A DNA stretch of 64,000 nucleotides from Deltaproteobacteria bacterium (GTDB taxonomy: Bacteria; UBA10199; JACPAL01). Both the position numbers and the translations under genes were made by a program. The stretch spans positions 1 through 64,000 of the forward strand of contig JACPAK010000006.1 of NCBI GenBank assembly GCA_016180845.1. The letters are read 5' to 3'. Positions within the stretch are counted from its first letter, which is position 1; each line of letters opens with the position of its first letter. This document shows positions 24,179-33,929 of the stretch, one piece after another. A model generated the notes under the pieces. The model made no database searches and had not been told where the DNA came from. It worked only from the letters and a program-made list of their open reading frames with translations.

Positions 24179-24589
24179 ATGGAAAATATTGAAAAAGACG
24201 AGTTATTAGAATGTGATAATAGCAATTATAATGATGAAATCTTGGGCAATCTGACCTCGATTTATAACCTGCTTGTAAGAGAGCGGATCTATTTAAAATT
24301 TAAAGAGGTTCAGGACAAAATCGCTTCACGCGACTTTTCGGATCGAGCCTTGGCAGCGCTGAATATCGGTTTTCGCGAGGCCCAAAAGCTCTGTAAAGAT
24401 CATCATGACCTCACACAACAGGCCAAGATTCTTGAAAAAATCCAAATAGCCGCTGCGGAGGCAGAGCGGTTTGCCGCCTTTACAAAGGCAGACCGTCAGG
24501 CGTTCTATTACAGCCATTTAGCCCAGAAAATCGCGGACATATCCCGCTCCTACTTCCATAAAAACAAGGAAGTCTCTGATGCTGCTTAA
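24179..24589 (+). CDS. Hypothetical helical protein
   Basis: A 136-residue soluble, helical protein starting MENIEKDELLECDNSN. It is rich in Ala, Glu, Lys and Gln. No domain is recognised. The frame extends upstream to ATG 24095, but that part is AT-rich and hydrophobic and looks non-coding; no Shine-Dalgarno supports either start. It is followed by a hairpin terminator. Confidence 0.5.
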   Translation: MENIEKDELLECDNSNYNDEILGNLTSIYNLLVRERIYLKFKEVQDKIASRDFSDRALAALNIGFREAQKLCKDHHDLTQQAKILEKIQIAAAEAERFAAFTKADRQAFYYSHLAQKIADISRSYFHKNKEVSDAA

Positions 24590-24600
24590 ATAAGTCGCAC

Positions 24601-24636
24601 TGGGGGGTGAAAAATCCCCCAATTTGTTCCTTTTTT
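24601..24636 (+). terminator. Hairpin with following T tract after the 24179 gene
   Basis: TGGGGG (24601-24606) pairs with CCCCCA (24616-24621) around a 9-base loop, followed by TTTG and a T6 run at 24631-24636. Confidence 0.55.
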
Positions 24637-24745
24637 GAACGATCTTCCAACAGCCATCGGGTGGTCCAAAAATAAAAATTTATTATAATCAATAACTTAT
24701 AAAAATAACCCGCCGCGGTCCCGATCTTGCTTCCTTACCTCTGGC

Positions 24746-25321
24746 ATGAGACGGAGCTTTTTATTAATATTGATTATATTGAGTTTAATCCCTTTCCTGA
24801 ACCAAACTGGTTTCAGGGAGGTCATGGCGCCGGTCGACGTTGTCCTCTCGGTTGATGGGGGTCGTCTCTCGGATCAGCTCAAACTGGAGGTGGCTCGAAC
24901 GGTCCATCAAGTCGCCGAAGAATATCAGATAGACCCCCTGCTTATCCTGGCGATTATGAAGGTCGAAAGCTCCTTCCGCCCCAATGCCGCCTCCCACCGT
25001 GGGGCGGTCGGACTGATGCAGATCAAGACGATCGCCGCCCGTGAGGTCGCCAAAGAGCTTTCCTTAAAACCCAATATCACCGCGAACGCCCTCTCTCAGC
25101 ATGAACTCAACATCCGGATCGGTGTTCATTATTTCGCCTCTCTGCTGAAACGCTTTGGGGGAAATGTCTGGAAGGCGCTTTCCGCCTATAATCGTGGCCC
25201 AACCGCTGTTGCAAAAAACTTTGGGAACCAACATATCACGAAGGGAAGTTATCCAGGAAAAGTCCTGAAGGTGTATCTCGCCTATTCTAAGCTTCGAAAA
25301 GAACCGATTCTAAAGAGCTAG
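24746..25321 (+). CDS. Lytic murein transglycosylase, SLT (GH23) domain
   Basis: A 191-residue exported enzyme that cleaves peptidoglycan between MurNAc and GlcNAc. Residues 5-21 form a signal anchor. The catalytic Glu is in ILAIMKVESSFRPNAASHRGAVGLMQIK near 67-94 (ES followed by GLMQ), and SAYNRGPTAV near 150 is the C-terminal GH23 motif. There is no lipobox. It is a compact, single-domain enzyme. The start is ATG 24746, without a clear Shine-Dalgarno. Confidence 0.9.
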   Translation: MRRSFLLILIILSLIPFLNQTGFREVMAPVDVVLSVDGGRLSDQLKLEVARTVHQVAEEYQIDPLLILAIMKVESSFRPNAASHRGAVGLMQIKTIAAREVAKELSLKPNITANALSQHELNIRIGVHYFASLLKRFGGNVWKALSAYNRGPTAVAKNFGNQHITKGSYPGKVLKVYLAYSKLRKEPILKS

Positions 25322-25425
25322 TCTGTCATTATCCGAGACAGTTTGGTGATGATTTATGACAGGTCCTTGGCACAGCCACTCAATCAAGTTGAATAATTCC
25401 CGACAGATAAGAAATCGAATCCCTT

Positions 25426-25442
25426 TGGCATAGCCTTTGCTA
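25426..25442 (+). promoter_or_regulatory. Sigma-54 (RpoN) promoter
   Basis: TTGGCATAGCCTTTGCT matches the -24/-12 consensus TTGGCACNNNNNTTGCW. The invariant GG and GC are separated by exactly 10 bases. Transcription would begin near 25453, about 44 bases before the 25497 start codon. The enhancer-binding activator encoded three genes downstream is the obvious candidate regulator. Upstream activator sites were not identified. Confidence 0.8.
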
Positions 25443-25496
25443 GTTCTAGGGCAGAAAGCGTGGGGTATTTTTATTCCTTTAAGAAAGGGGGGCTTT

Positions 25497-26432
25497 ATGA
25501 AAAGAAATTTTTTCTTTTTTATTTATTCCCTTGTTGGGTTTTGTCTCCTCTCTGGAGTCTCAGCAGCTCAGGAACCATCACAGGAAAAGGAGACCTTTAA
25601 GATCCTCTGCGGGGGAACGAATCTTGAGAAGGCGACCACGATTGAATTCAATAGAGACTATAAACTCTGCCACCACCTGAAAATGGGTCAGGCAGAGTAT
25701 TTTCGAATCCATGTAGGCCCTGATGTTGCTGTGACCCTGGAGGCGAGAACCTTCGATAAAGGGATTGCCTGGAATAAAAATCAACGGGTCACGACCTCCG
25801 AACCGTTTGCAGGCCTCCAACTCCTAGATGAAGAAAAAGAGGTCCTGCAGTCTCTCGAAATCGCGGGCATCCCTCAAATGACCCAAAAGGTCTCCTTCCG
25901 AAATCGAGGAGCCAAAGGACGGGACTATTATGTCCGGGTTGGTAGCGAAAAGGGATCGATCCATAAAAAGCATATGGCCTTCAAGGTCACAACAGTCCCC
26001 TTCGCCCTCGGAGACCTGGGAACAAATCAGGACTCAGGGACCTCTGCGTTGAGTGCCTTGTCCGTCATGCCGGCTCAGCGTTACTCACACAATTTAATTG
26101 GTGGAGGGGATAATAAGGATCTCTTCTCTTTTGCCGGTGGAGAGGACGAATGGTACACCGTCGCGATCCGGAGTAAAGAAGAGATAACATCTCCGATCAA
26201 GGTCCAGGTCTGGACCCTCGACAAAGACAAGAAGAAATCAATTATCTCCTATGTTTCTGGGGGAGCTCAGGTGATCACGGAAAGCTTCGAGATCCCGGAA
26301 GATGGAGTCTACTTCATCGAAGTCACTCCAACAATGCCCTTGGAAGAAAACGGTCTCTACACCTTGGAACTCATGCCTGCCTTGGGACGAGGCAAGGAGC
26401 ATTTCGTCGGAACGACCTATATCGAAGAATAA
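25497..26432 (+). CDS. Exported protein with PPC-like beta-sandwich domains
   Basis: A 311-residue secreted or periplasmic protein. The start at 25497 has a G-rich Shine-Dalgarno (AAAGGGGGG) and a signal peptide (residues 4-24, cleavage near VSAAQ). The mature part looks like two beta-rich repeats. The second (GDLGTNQDSGTSALSALSV, then DLFSFAGGEDEWYTVAI and GVYFIEVTP) resembles bacterial pre-peptidase C-terminal (PPC) domains. It is the first gene after the sigma-54 promoter, so it is likely the main regulated product. Binding partner or enzyme activity is unknown. Confidence 0.75.
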   Translation: MKRNFFFFIYSLVGFCLLSGVSAAQEPSQEKETFKILCGGTNLEKATTIEFNRDYKLCHHLKMGQAEYFRIHVGPDVAVTLEARTFDKGIAWNKNQRVTTSEPFAGLQLLDEEKEVLQSLEIAGIPQMTQKVSFRNRGAKGRDYYVRVGSEKGSIHKKHMAFKVTTVPFALGDLGTNQDSGTSALSALSVMPAQRYSHNLIGGGDNKDLFSFAGGEDEWYTVAIRSKEEITSPIKVQVWTLDKDKKKSIISYVSGGAQVITESFEIPEDGVYFIEVTPTMPLEENGLYTLELMPALGRGKEHFVGTTYIEE

Positions 26433-26462
26433 AATTTTAACTCGAGAAAGGAGGGTCTCTCT

Positions 26463-26732
26463 ATGAAGTCTCTGAAAACCTGTCTTGGTCAGATTGGAGT
26501 TGGTATTGTGGTTCTATTTCTCTTGGCATCCATTGGGTGCGAGAAACAGATAAAGCCGGCTCGTGTCATTTCACCTGGGGATGACAACACGAAACTCTGC
26601 AAACAAAGCTATCTGGACTGTCGAAGCAAGTGCTACCCGGTAGAGGATGATGAGGACAGATACCACTGTGCCGACTTGTGTGAAAAAGACGTCGATTCAT
26701 GTCTGTTGCAGGCGAGAAATATGGAGAAATAA
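26463..26732 (+). CDS. Small Cys-rich lipoprotein
   Basis: An 89-residue lipoprotein with lipobox ASIGC near residues 22-26. The mature part has six further Cys in C-x6-C-x3-C then C-x3-C-x6-C order (KLCKQSYLDCRSKCY and HCADLCEKDVDSCL), a twin CX3C-like array that suggests two helices joined by disulfides. The Shine-Dalgarno AAAGGAGGG is strong. It is in the sigma-54 operon. Function is unknown. Confidence 0.75.
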   Translation: MKSLKTCLGQIGVGIVVLFLLASIGCEKQIKPARVISPGDDNTKLCKQSYLDCRSKCYPVEDDEDRYHCADLCEKDVDSCLLQARNMEK

Positions 26733-26780
26733 GCAAGCAGTCTTTTCGGAGGAAAGGAATGACCAACGGCGCGAAACGAG

Positions 26781-28169
26781 GTGGAAATGACAAGACGCAC
26801 TGTGTCTATAAAGCCACGTGTCTATCAGGCCTACCAGCGGAAGGATCTCGATATCCTTCCGGAGCTCCGTGGTCTTCCTCCCTCCGAAATTCTTGCAATG
26901 AAAGCGGTTTCGGCGGTCCTTCCCTTTCGAACCAATAATTATGTCGTGGAGGAGTTAATTCGGTGGGATGAAATCCCTGAAGATCCGATCTATCAACTCA
27001 CCTTTCCCCAAAAGGGAATGCTCACAAGGAAAGATTTCAAAAAAATGATACCGCTGATTCAAAATGACTCTCCCCCCGAGATGGTTGCCCAGGCGGCCCT
27101 TGAGATCCAAAAGCGTCTGAATCCCCATCCTGCCGGTCAAAGGGAACTCAATGTTCCTACCCTCCGTGGGAAACCACTGCAGGGGGTACAACACAAATAT
27201 CGTGAAACGGTTCTCTTCTTTCCGGAACATGGGCAGACCTGCCATGCCTATTGTACTTATTGCTTCCGATGGGCCCAGTTTGTCGGAAACGAAGATCTAA
27301 AGTTTTCCAACAATCAAATAGATCTTCTCGTCGACTATCTTCTTCACCACGAAGAGGTGAGAAATGTCCTTTTCACAGGGGGCGATCCCCTCATCATGAA
27401 GACATCCGTATTGCGTCGGTATATCGAACCGCTGCTCATCCCGGAGCTTGAAAATCTTACGGCGATCCGAATCGGGACAAAGGCAACCGCCTACTGGCCC
27501 TACCGATTCCTCACCGACTCGGATGCCGATGACCTTCTTCGTCTCTTCGAGGAAGTCGTCGCCTCAGGAAAGCATCTCGCACTGATGGCGCATTACAGTC
27601 ACCCACGGGAACTGGAGACACGAGAGGCGAAAGAGGCGATTCGAAGGATTCATGGCACGGGTGCCGTCATTCGATGTCAGTCGCCCATTGTTCGACATGT
27701 TAATGATACCGCCGGGACATGGGCACAGCTCTGGAGAGATCAAGAAAGCTTGGGCGCTATTCCATATTATATGTTTGTGGAAAGAGATACCGGTCCCCGC
27801 AATTATTTTGAGATTCCGTTGCTGAAGGCCTACGAGGTTTTTCAAGGGGCGTACCACCAGATCTCTGGACTCGGAAGAACCGTGCGAGGTCCTGTCATGA
27901 GTGCCACTCCAGGGAAGGTGGTCATCGATGCGATTTGTGAATTAGCTGGCGAAAAAGTCTTTTCGCTGAAATTTATTCAAGGAAGAAATCCTGACTGGGT
28001 TGGGAAACCTTTTTTTGCGCGATTCGATCCCAAGGCAACCTGGTTTGATCAGTTACGCCCTGCCTTTGGCGCCAAGAAGTTCTTTTTTGATACTGATTTC
28101 AGCCACTTCGAAAAGGAGGTTGTCGATAGCTCTCTCAATTTGTTACACTCCCCCCGCGATCGAGGATAG
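26781..28169 (+). CDS. KamA-family radical SAM aminomutase (lysine 2,3-aminomutase-like)
   Basis: A 462-residue radical SAM enzyme. [16 protein letters not shown] near residues 153-168 has the CxxxCxxC cluster motif in the KamA form. FTGGDPLIM near 198 binds SAM, and a Lys in [12 protein letters not shown] near 374 is a candidate PLP Lys as in lysine 2,3-aminomutase. The usual product is beta-lysine, an osmolyte or a modifier of elongation factor P. No epmA or beta-lysine acetyltransferase is near, so the substrate is open. Start GTG 26781 or ATG 26787. Confidence 0.85.
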   Translation: MEMTRRTVSIKPRVYQAYQRKDLDILPELRGLPPSEILAMKAVSAVLPFRTNNYVVEELIRWDEIPEDPIYQLTFPQKGMLTRKDFKKMIPLIQNDSPPEMVAQAALEIQKRLNPHPAGQRELNVPTLRGKPLQGVQHKYRETVLFFPEHGQTCHAYCTYCFRWAQFVGNEDLKFSNNQIDLLVDYLLHHEEVRNVLFTGGDPLIMKTSVLRRYIEPLLIPELENLTAIRIGTKATAYWPYRFLTDSDADDLLRLFEEVVASGKHLALMAHYSHPRELETREAKEAIRRIHGTGAVIRCQSPIVRHVNDTAGTWAQLWRDQESLGAIPYYMFVERDTGPRNYFEIPLLKAYEVFQGAYHQISGLGRTVRGPVMSATPGKVVIDAICELAGEKVFSLKFIQGRNPDWVGKPFFARFDPKATWFDQLRPAFGAKKFFFDTDFSHFEKEVVDSSLNLLHSPRDRG

Positions 28170-28183
28170 GAGGCCTCCAGTTT

Positions 28184-31100
28184 ATGGATACTGTCCTTGG
28201 AGAACGTTTCCAAATTATTAGACAGTTAGGAAAAGGGACAAGGGGAGTGGTCTATCTTGCCTCGGACCGACAAAAAGGGAGACACGTCGCCCTCAAGCTT
28301 TTCTCCTCACCGGAGTCAGGCTCTTTTGAAGAATTTCAAAATGAATTCTCAGTCCTTTCGCACCTAAAAAATCCCTCTCTCGCGGAGATTTACGACTTCG
28401 GTTTTGATCCGAATTCCAAGGGGTATTTCTTGGCGGAGGAATATTTTGAAGGAGAACCGATCTCCAGTCTCTCCGGAAAACTCGACTTTCAAAGACTCGC
28501 CGAAATCACCGCTCATCTCTGCCTCGTCCTTCAATTTCTTCACAATCAAGGGATCTTCCATGGAGATCTTAAACCAACCAATATTTTGATGAAGGGAAAC
28601 GAAATCAAACTGGTCGATTTTGGTCTTTCAGGTCACATGGCGCAACACTCAGAAAAAGAAAGGACGGAAACTGTTTCGGGCACCCTTCCCTACATGGCCC
28701 CTGAACTCTTTATGGGGGGATCGGTCGATGGACGCTCCGATCTTTATTCCCTCGGCGTGACCCTCTATGAAATGATTCAGCGGGTTCCTCCTTTTGTTGC
28801 CCCAACCATTCCAGCGATCGTCGAAAAACAGCTCTTCGAAACACCGATTAATCCGATTCGTGAAGGGTCAAAGATTCCGAAGGAATTTGGTTTTCTTATT
28901 CTCAAACTCCTCTCGAAAGACCCGAGCGACCGTTTTGAAGAGGCGAATGACCTGATCCGGGCGTTAAATCTGCAGTTTGGGTTTAATTTTCCTCTCGGTC
29001 CCGAAAAGCCGGCCCTTCCACCGGAACGACTTCAGGAGCTGAAGAAAAAACATGTCGATCGGCTCTACGAACAAGCGCTCCGCTATTACAAAGGAGGAGA
29101 TGACCCCACCTCCCGTAAACTCTTGGCCCAAATTTATTATCGACAGGGAAATTGGGATGAGGCGTTAGCCCTCTTGGAAGGACTTACAGGGGCCTCTGTG
29201 GAACTTCTGAAACTCCAAATAGGACTCCAAAAAGGGGAGTTTGAAAAAGTCCGTCGAAAGGCAGAGACCATTCGTCTGGAAGAGTTGAGCTCAAAAGAAA
29301 AGGGGCTCCTTTATAATACCCTCGGGACGGCGCTCCACTACCTCGGTTATGACGCCGATTCCGAAGAGGCGTTTCAAAAAGAATTCGCAAACTACGAAGA
29401 AACAAGAGATCGAGCGGCACGCGCCGCCTTGTTGAATAATCTAGGAAATTTACGGATTCGTGAGAAAAAATGGGATCAGGCCTTTCCCCTCTACCGTGAG
29501 GCGGTAACCATCTGTCGGGAACTGGGAGATGCCGCTCACGAGGGGCTTTTTCTCACAAATCTGGGACACGCCTATCAGCTCCATCACAGTTACGATGAAG
29601 CAATCAAGGTCTGCCGCGAGGCAGAGGCACTTTTGGATGCGATCGGTCATCGGTCCAGTGCCGCGAAGGTCAAAGGCCACCTTGCCAATATTTTTATTGC
29701 CACCGGCTCTCTGGAAAAGGGGGAAGAAAAAATCAAGGAGGTTCGGCAGATCGCTGATGAAAAAGGAGATCGGTTTCTTTTCGCCCTTTCTTGCCTCCTC
29801 GAAGGGGATCTCCAGAAGAAGAAAGGTCAGCGTGACAAGGCCTTGGCCGCTTATCGCCAGGGGAAGAAGTTTTTTCATGAACTCAAAAATCGCCTCGAAG
29901 AGGAGGAAATCGAAAAAAATATCAAAGAGCTTCTTCATGAAGAGAAGGAAATCAAAAAAAGCGAGGTCTCTGAAATTGTCAGCATCCCCCTCTTAAGGCG
30001 CGTCTTGGCCATCAACCGTCGTTTGAGCCTTATTCATAACGTCCAGGAGATTTTAGAAACGATTATCGACTCCATGATCGAATTTACCGCAGCGGAACGA
30101 GGCCATCTGATCCTGAAAGAAGGGGAAAAATATCAGATCAAAGTCACACGAAATATCAACCAGATCGAGACGGAAGACGAGGGCTTCTCAATCTCCCTGG
30201 TAGAAAGAGTCCTCAAAACAGGCGAACCGATCATGACTTTTGATGCGATGACCGATGAGCGCTTTTCCCTCTCACGATCGATCCATAAGTTGAAACTCCG
30301 CTCCGTGATCTGCTTCCCGCTTCGAGTCCGGGAAATGGTTATTGGAGCGATCTATCTCGACAATCGAATCCAACGCGGCGCCTTCTCAGAATCTACGAAG
30401 GAGTTGTTACAAGCCTTCGTGGATCAGGCCGCCATTGCGATCTCCAATGCCACCAGCTTTGAAGAGTTAAAAAAAGGTTCTTCGGAACTGATGAAGGCAC
30501 ACGAAAAAATTCAGCAGTCAAAAGAGGAGATTGAGAGACTGAATCAACAGCTCCAGGAATCCCTTTCAAAAAAGGAAATCGAATTGCGTGAAGCTCGGCA
30601 GTCCCTCGCCTCAAAACAGGCGGCCCTTGAGTTGAAATATCGATATGACGAGATCATCGGCCGTTCTCCGCGAATGTTGGAAGTCTTGAAGATCCTGGAT
30701 CGTGTCACCGACAGTGATGTTGCTGTCCTGATTTTGGGAGAAAGCGGGACAGGAAAAGAGCTGATTGCCCGCGCGATTCACTTTAACGGACCTCGTTCCC
30801 AGGCCCCTTTTATACCGGTCAACTGTAGTGCGATTCCGGAGACACTCCTGGAAGCGGAGCTTTTTGGTTATATGCGAGGCGCTTTTACCGGTGCTGTTCG
30901 TGATTATGGAGGGTACTTTGAAATGGCGGATGGAGGAACCCTCTTTTTGGATGAGATCGGAGATATGAAACCAACCATGCAGGTCAAGCTCCTCAGGGTT
31001 CTGGAGGATGGTGTTGTCCGAAGGATCGGTTCTGAAAATTCTGTCAAATTCAATGTCCGCTTGATCTGCGCCTCAAACCGCGATCTTAAGGCAATGGTTG

Positions 31101-31588
31101 CTGAACAAAAATTTCGCGAAGACCTGTTCTATCGGATTCAGGGAATCTGCCTCAGTCTTCCCCCTCTTCGTGAAAGGATAGAGGACCTCCCATTTTTGGT
31201 CGATCATATCTTGGAAAAAATTGCGAAGGAACGAAAAGCCAAGAAAAAAGTCATGAGCCACTCCGCCTTTAACCTTCTCGCTTCTCATCCCTGGCCAGGG
31301 AATATCCGTGAACTGGAAAATGCGCTTGGAAGCGCCTGCCTTTTAGCATCCGGGAATCGTATCGAGGCCTCTGATCTCAACCATAAACAGGAACTCTTCC
31401 AAAAGCGCGAGGCGGCGGTGATTACCCCCACTGAGAACTCATTCAGGGGATCGATTAAAATATTTGAAAAAGAGATGATTCAGAAAGCGCTCGAGGAATT
31501 TCAGGGAAATGTCAGTCGTGCCGCAAAAAAACTCCAGGTTGCCCGCCCCCAACTCTCCCGCATGATCAAGAAGTATGGATTAAAATAA
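28184..31588 (+). CDS. Ser/Thr kinase-TPR-GAF-sigma54 activator-Fis fusion regulator
   Basis: A 1134-residue regulator. Domains in order: protein kinase (about 8-270; [12 protein letters not shown], Lys in [31 protein letters not shown]); TPR-like helices (about 285-600); GAF (about 620-770); coiled coil (about 770-815); AAA+ sigma-54 interaction domain (about 825-1055) with Walker [15 protein letters not shown], and Walker [11 protein letters not shown]; and a Fis-type helix-turn-helix at the end ([19 protein letters not shown]). It has no receiver domain. GAFTGA shows it contacts RNA polymerase-sigma-54. Regulation by small molecules (GAF) or protein partners (TPR) is inferred. It follows KamA by 14 bases. 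Confidence 0.93.
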   Translation: MDTVLGERFQIIRQLGKGTRGVVYLASDRQKGRHVALKLFSSPESGSFEEFQNEFSVLSHLKNPSLAEIYDFGFDPNSKGYFLAEEYFEGEPISSLSGKLDFQRLAEITAHLCLVLQFLHNQGIFHGDLKPTNILMKGNEIKLVDFGLSGHMAQHSEKERTETVSGTLPYMAPELFMGGSVDGRSDLYSLGVTLYEMIQRVPPFVAPTIPAIVEKQLFETPINPIREGSKIPKEFGFLILKLLSKDPSDRFEEANDLIRALNLQFGFNFPLGPEKPALPPERLQELKKKHVDRLYEQALRYYKGGDDPTSRKLLAQIYYRQGNWDEALALLEGLTGASVELLKLQIGLQKGEFEKVRRKAETIRLEELSSKEKGLLYNTLGTALHYLGYDADSEEAFQKEFANYEETRDRAARAALLNNLGNLRIREKKWDQAFPLYREAVTICRELGDAAHEGLFLTNLGHAYQLHHSYDEAIKVCREAEALLDAIGHRSSAAKVKGHLANIFIATGSLEKGEEKIKEVRQIADEKGDRFLFALSCLLEGDLQKKKGQRDKALAAYRQGKKFFHELKNRLEEEEIEKNIKELLHEEKEIKKSEVSEIVSIPLLRRVLAINRRLSLIHNVQEILETIIDSMIEFTAAERGHLILKEGEKYQIKVTRNINQIETEDEGFSISLVERVLKTGEPIMTFDAMTDERFSLSRSIHKLKLRSVICFPLRVREMVIGAIYLDNRIQRGAFSESTKELLQAFVDQAAIAISNATSFEELKKGSSELMKAHEKIQQSKEEIERLNQQLQESLSKKEIELREARQSLASKQAALELKYRYDEIIGRSPRMLEVLKILDRVTDSDVAVLILGESGTGKELIARAIHFNGPRSQAPFIPVNCSAIPETLLEAELFGYMRGAFTGAVRDYGGYFEMADGGTLFLDEIGDMKPTMQVKLLRVLEDGVVRRIGSENSVKFNVRLICASNRDLKAMVAEQKFREDLFYRIQGICLSLPPLRERIEDLPFLVDHILEKIAKERKAKKKVMSHSAFNLLASHPWPGNIRELENALGSACLLASGNRIEASDLNHKQELFQKREAAVITPTENSFRGSIKIFEKEMIQKALEEFQGNVSRAAKKLQVARPQLSRMIKKYGLK

Positions 31589-31593
31589 AATTT

Positions 31594-33585
31594 CTACGCC
31601 GCCTTTTTGAGTTTCTCATCCAACATCGGAAGGATCATTAAGGTCAAACCTGCCAACCGGATCCTTCTTTGAATCGCATACGGCGTGTAGTTATGAAGAA
31701 GACGATGGTACCACTTCGGTTGGTGAAAGACGATTTCTCCGGCAAAAAAGATCGGGCGTTCATATTTTTTTGACAATTCAATGCAAAGCTCCGAGGCATC
31801 GTCGACGACATCCGTCCCGATGCGATACGCCGTCTCCGCAGGGATCCCAAGATCATTCGCAAGATGGACATAATGTTCGAGGGCCTGCTTGGTCTCATTT
31901 TCCAGCTCCTCGACATAATGCCCGCCTGCCTTGAACATCGATGAATCAATCACCCCCACCGACATGAAAACGACATTCTTGAAGATCTCCCGAAACTGGC
32001 GCAAGACTGTCAGAAAAATATGGACACCGAGGCCGGTGTAACCATTCACAAGGATGACCGCTGTCGGCTGCTTCGGATCGAAGGGGATCACCTTCTTCGG
32101 CAGAAGCTCCTCCGGGGGGATATCCTCAAAAATCTTGTCGACCTCACGGATGAGAGAAACAACCCCTCGGTAATGCCTCCGGATCGCAAAACAGATCGCG
32201 ATACAGAGGCAGGTGATCAGTGCGGTAATCCAGGCCCCTTGCCCGAACTTTTCAACGATCATGACAATCAGGATCGAAAGACAGAGAATCAAACCGATGC
32301 CATGAATGATGATATCCCTCTTCCAGGCCGGCTGGGTATGTCGGGAGCGAAGCCAGAACCGGACCATCCCCATCTGGGAGAGAGAAAAAGTCAGAAAGAC
32401 ATTCACGCTATACATGACGACAAGGGTCTGGATGGAGCCTTGGGTGTAGCCCAGCAACAGAATCGACGCGACCCCCATCAACAAGACCCCATTCTGCATC
32501 GAAAGCCGATCGGAGAGGGTCGCAAAACGCCTGGGGAGCCAGGAGTCAATCGCCATATTGGACATCACGCGCGGCCCATCAATAAAACCGGTCTGTGCCG
32601 CTACAAGCAGCAAGAGCGCCTCGGAGAACATCGTTATCATCACAAACCACGAACCGACCGGGGCGCCGTAAAGCGTGATGTTGCCAGCGAGGTTGTAGGC
32701 CAAAGCGGCGTTCAATGTCTGCCCCGCAACCGGCACAATGTCGACCAGCATGAAGCAGAGCAGGAGCCCTGCCGCCGTCACGGCGAGAGAGATCGCCATA
32801 TAAAGCATTGTTCTTTTACCGGTCTCCACCTTTGGTTCGCGAAAAATCCCGATCCCGTTCGAGACCGCCTCGATCCCGGTATAGGTTCCACCCCCAAGCG
32901 AGTAGGCCCGCAAGAAAATCAGAAACAGTCCCCACCCCCCGACTTGAGCCATGCCTGTTGAAAAACCTGACTGAACCTCCCCAACCACTTGGGGGAGATC
33001 CAGGAGATGAGAGACAACCCCACCACCGATGAGGAAGAGGTGACTGAAAACAAAGATCAGAAAAAGCGGGACGAGGAAGGTGACCGATTCCTTGACCCCC
33101 CTCAAATTCAGCAGAATCAGCAGGAGGATCGCAAAATATTCGGTCGGTAATTTATATTGGTGGAGAGAGAGTGGCAGCAGACTGAAGAGGGCATCCCCTC
33201 CACCGGCAATTGAAACGGTAATCGTGAGTATGTAATCGACAAGCAGGGCAGACCCTGAGACGACCCCCGCCGATTTTCCCAAGAGCTGGGTCGCCACGAC
33301 GTAACCACCCCCCCCAACAGGAAAATGCTCGATGATCCGGCTATAGGCATACGAAATAATAAAAACCGTCGTCGCCATCGCCAGAAAGAGGGGAAGGGCG
33401 AGGTAGGTATGGTTCCCAAGTTGCCGATACGCCTCCTCAGGACCATAGGCAGAGGAGGAAAGACCATCGGCACCGAGGCCAACCCAGGCGAGAAACGCGA
33501 TCAGCGATAACTTGTGTGTGATATGGGGATCATGAAGATCCTTCGCCGGACCGATGATCCAGTGACGTAATCGATTCCAGATCAT
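31594..33585 (-). CDS. APC-superfamily permease with C-terminal cytoplasmic domain
   Basis: A 663-residue transporter. About 12 membrane helices fill residues 25-470, with LAWVGLGADGLSSSAYGPEEAYR near 33-55 and SLGGGTYTGIEAVSNGI near 232-248 typical of APC amino-acid/polyamine and KUP-like permeases. The C-terminal 190 residues (PTAVILVNGYTGLGVHIFLTVL and ERPIFFAGEIVFHQPKWYHRLLHNYTPYAIQRR) form a soluble domain. The substrate is not predictable; amino acid or potassium are options. It ends 5 bases from the convergent regulator stop. Confidence 0.83.
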   Translation of the reverse strand: MIWNRLRHWIIGPAKDLHDPHITHKLSLIAFLAWVGLGADGLSSSAYGPEEAYRQLGNHTYLALPLFLAMATTVFIISYAYSRIIEHFPVGGGGYVVATQLLGKSAGVVSGSALLVDYILTITVSIAGGGDALFSLLPLSLHQYKLPTEYFAILLLILLNLRGVKESVTFLVPLFLIFVFSHLFLIGGGVVSHLLDLPQVVGEVQSGFSTGMAQVGGWGLFLIFLRAYSLGGGTYTGIEAVSNGIGIFREPKVETGKRTMLYMAISLAVTAAGLLLCFMLVDIVPVAGQTLNAALAYNLAGNITLYGAPVGSWFVMITMFSEALLLLVAAQTGFIDGPRVMSNMAIDSWLPRRFATLSDRLSMQNGVLLMGVASILLLGYTQGSIQTLVVMYSVNVFLTFSLSQMGMVRFWLRSRHTQPAWKRDIIIHGIGLILCLSILIVMIVEKFGQGAWITALITCLCIAICFAIRRHYRGVVSLIREVDKIFEDIPPEELLPKKVIPFDPKQPTAVILVNGYTGLGVHIFLTVLRQFREIFKNVVFMSVGVIDSSMFKAGGHYVEELENETKQALEHYVHLANDLGIPAETAYRIGTDVVDDASELCIELSKKYERPIFFAGEIVFHQPKWYHRLLHNYTPYAIQRRIRLAGLTLMILPMLDEKLKKAA

Positions 33586-33603
33586 AAATTTTCTAACCCC
33601 GTG

Positions 33604-33652
33604 CGCGCCCGGAGAGATTCGAACTCCCGACCCTCTGGTTCGAAGCCAGATG
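33604..33652 (-). pseudogene. Partial tRNA-Arg(UCG) copy (49-bp 3' portion)
   Basis: These 49 bases are identical to 33765-33813 and contain the anticodon arm, variable loop, T-arm and 3' acceptor strand of tRNA-Arg(UCG). The 5' half is missing and replaced by hairpin-rich DNA, so it cannot fold as a tRNA. Confidence 0.85.
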
Positions 33653-33764
33653 ACTCATCATAGGGGCTAGCGTCGCCCCCTCCACCCCGCCTTGGTAACG
33701 GCGGGGAGGAGCCTCCCCCTCAACGGCGCTTTGCGCCTGTTAGAGCATCTGGCTTCTCTCACTA
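33653..33764. repeat. Hairpin cluster between tRNA-Arg and its partial copy
   Basis: This segment contains CCCCGCC-TTGGTAAC-GGCGGGG, GGGGAGG-AG-CCTCCCC and GGCGC-TTT-GCGCC hairpins. It also has TTAGAGCATCTGGCTTC on the plus strand, an inverted copy of the tRNA's own D-arm to anticodon segment. No integrase or ORF of note. Confidence 0.6.
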
Positions 33765-33838
33765 CGCGCCCGGAGAGATTCGAACTCCCGACCCTCTGGT
33801 TCGAAGCCAGATGCTCTAATCCACTGAGCTACGGGCGC
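33765..33838 (-). tRNA. tRNA-Arg(UCG)
   Basis: Acceptor GCGCCCG/CGGGCGC pair, discriminator G. Anticodon stem TCTGG/CCAGA with loop CTTCGAA gives UCG. The T-loop is TTCGAAT. CCA is not encoded. Its 3' 49 bases are duplicated at 33604-33652. Confidence 0.96.
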
Positions 33839-33929
33839 AAAGAGCCTTTCAGTTCTTCCGCTAACGTTATTTATTGAATTTGTAAATGGGATCAAAGGTA
33901 GCTCAGCGTCCAGAAGTTCGATGACCTCT

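Noticed and set aside
31073-31288. Minus-strand ORF within the sigma-54 activator
   Set aside because: Antisense to the conserved AAA+ domain.
32020-32961. 313-codon plus-strand ORF
   Set aside because: Antisense to the well-supported APC permease; His/Asp/Arg/Pro-rich composition typical of a reverse-frame shadow.
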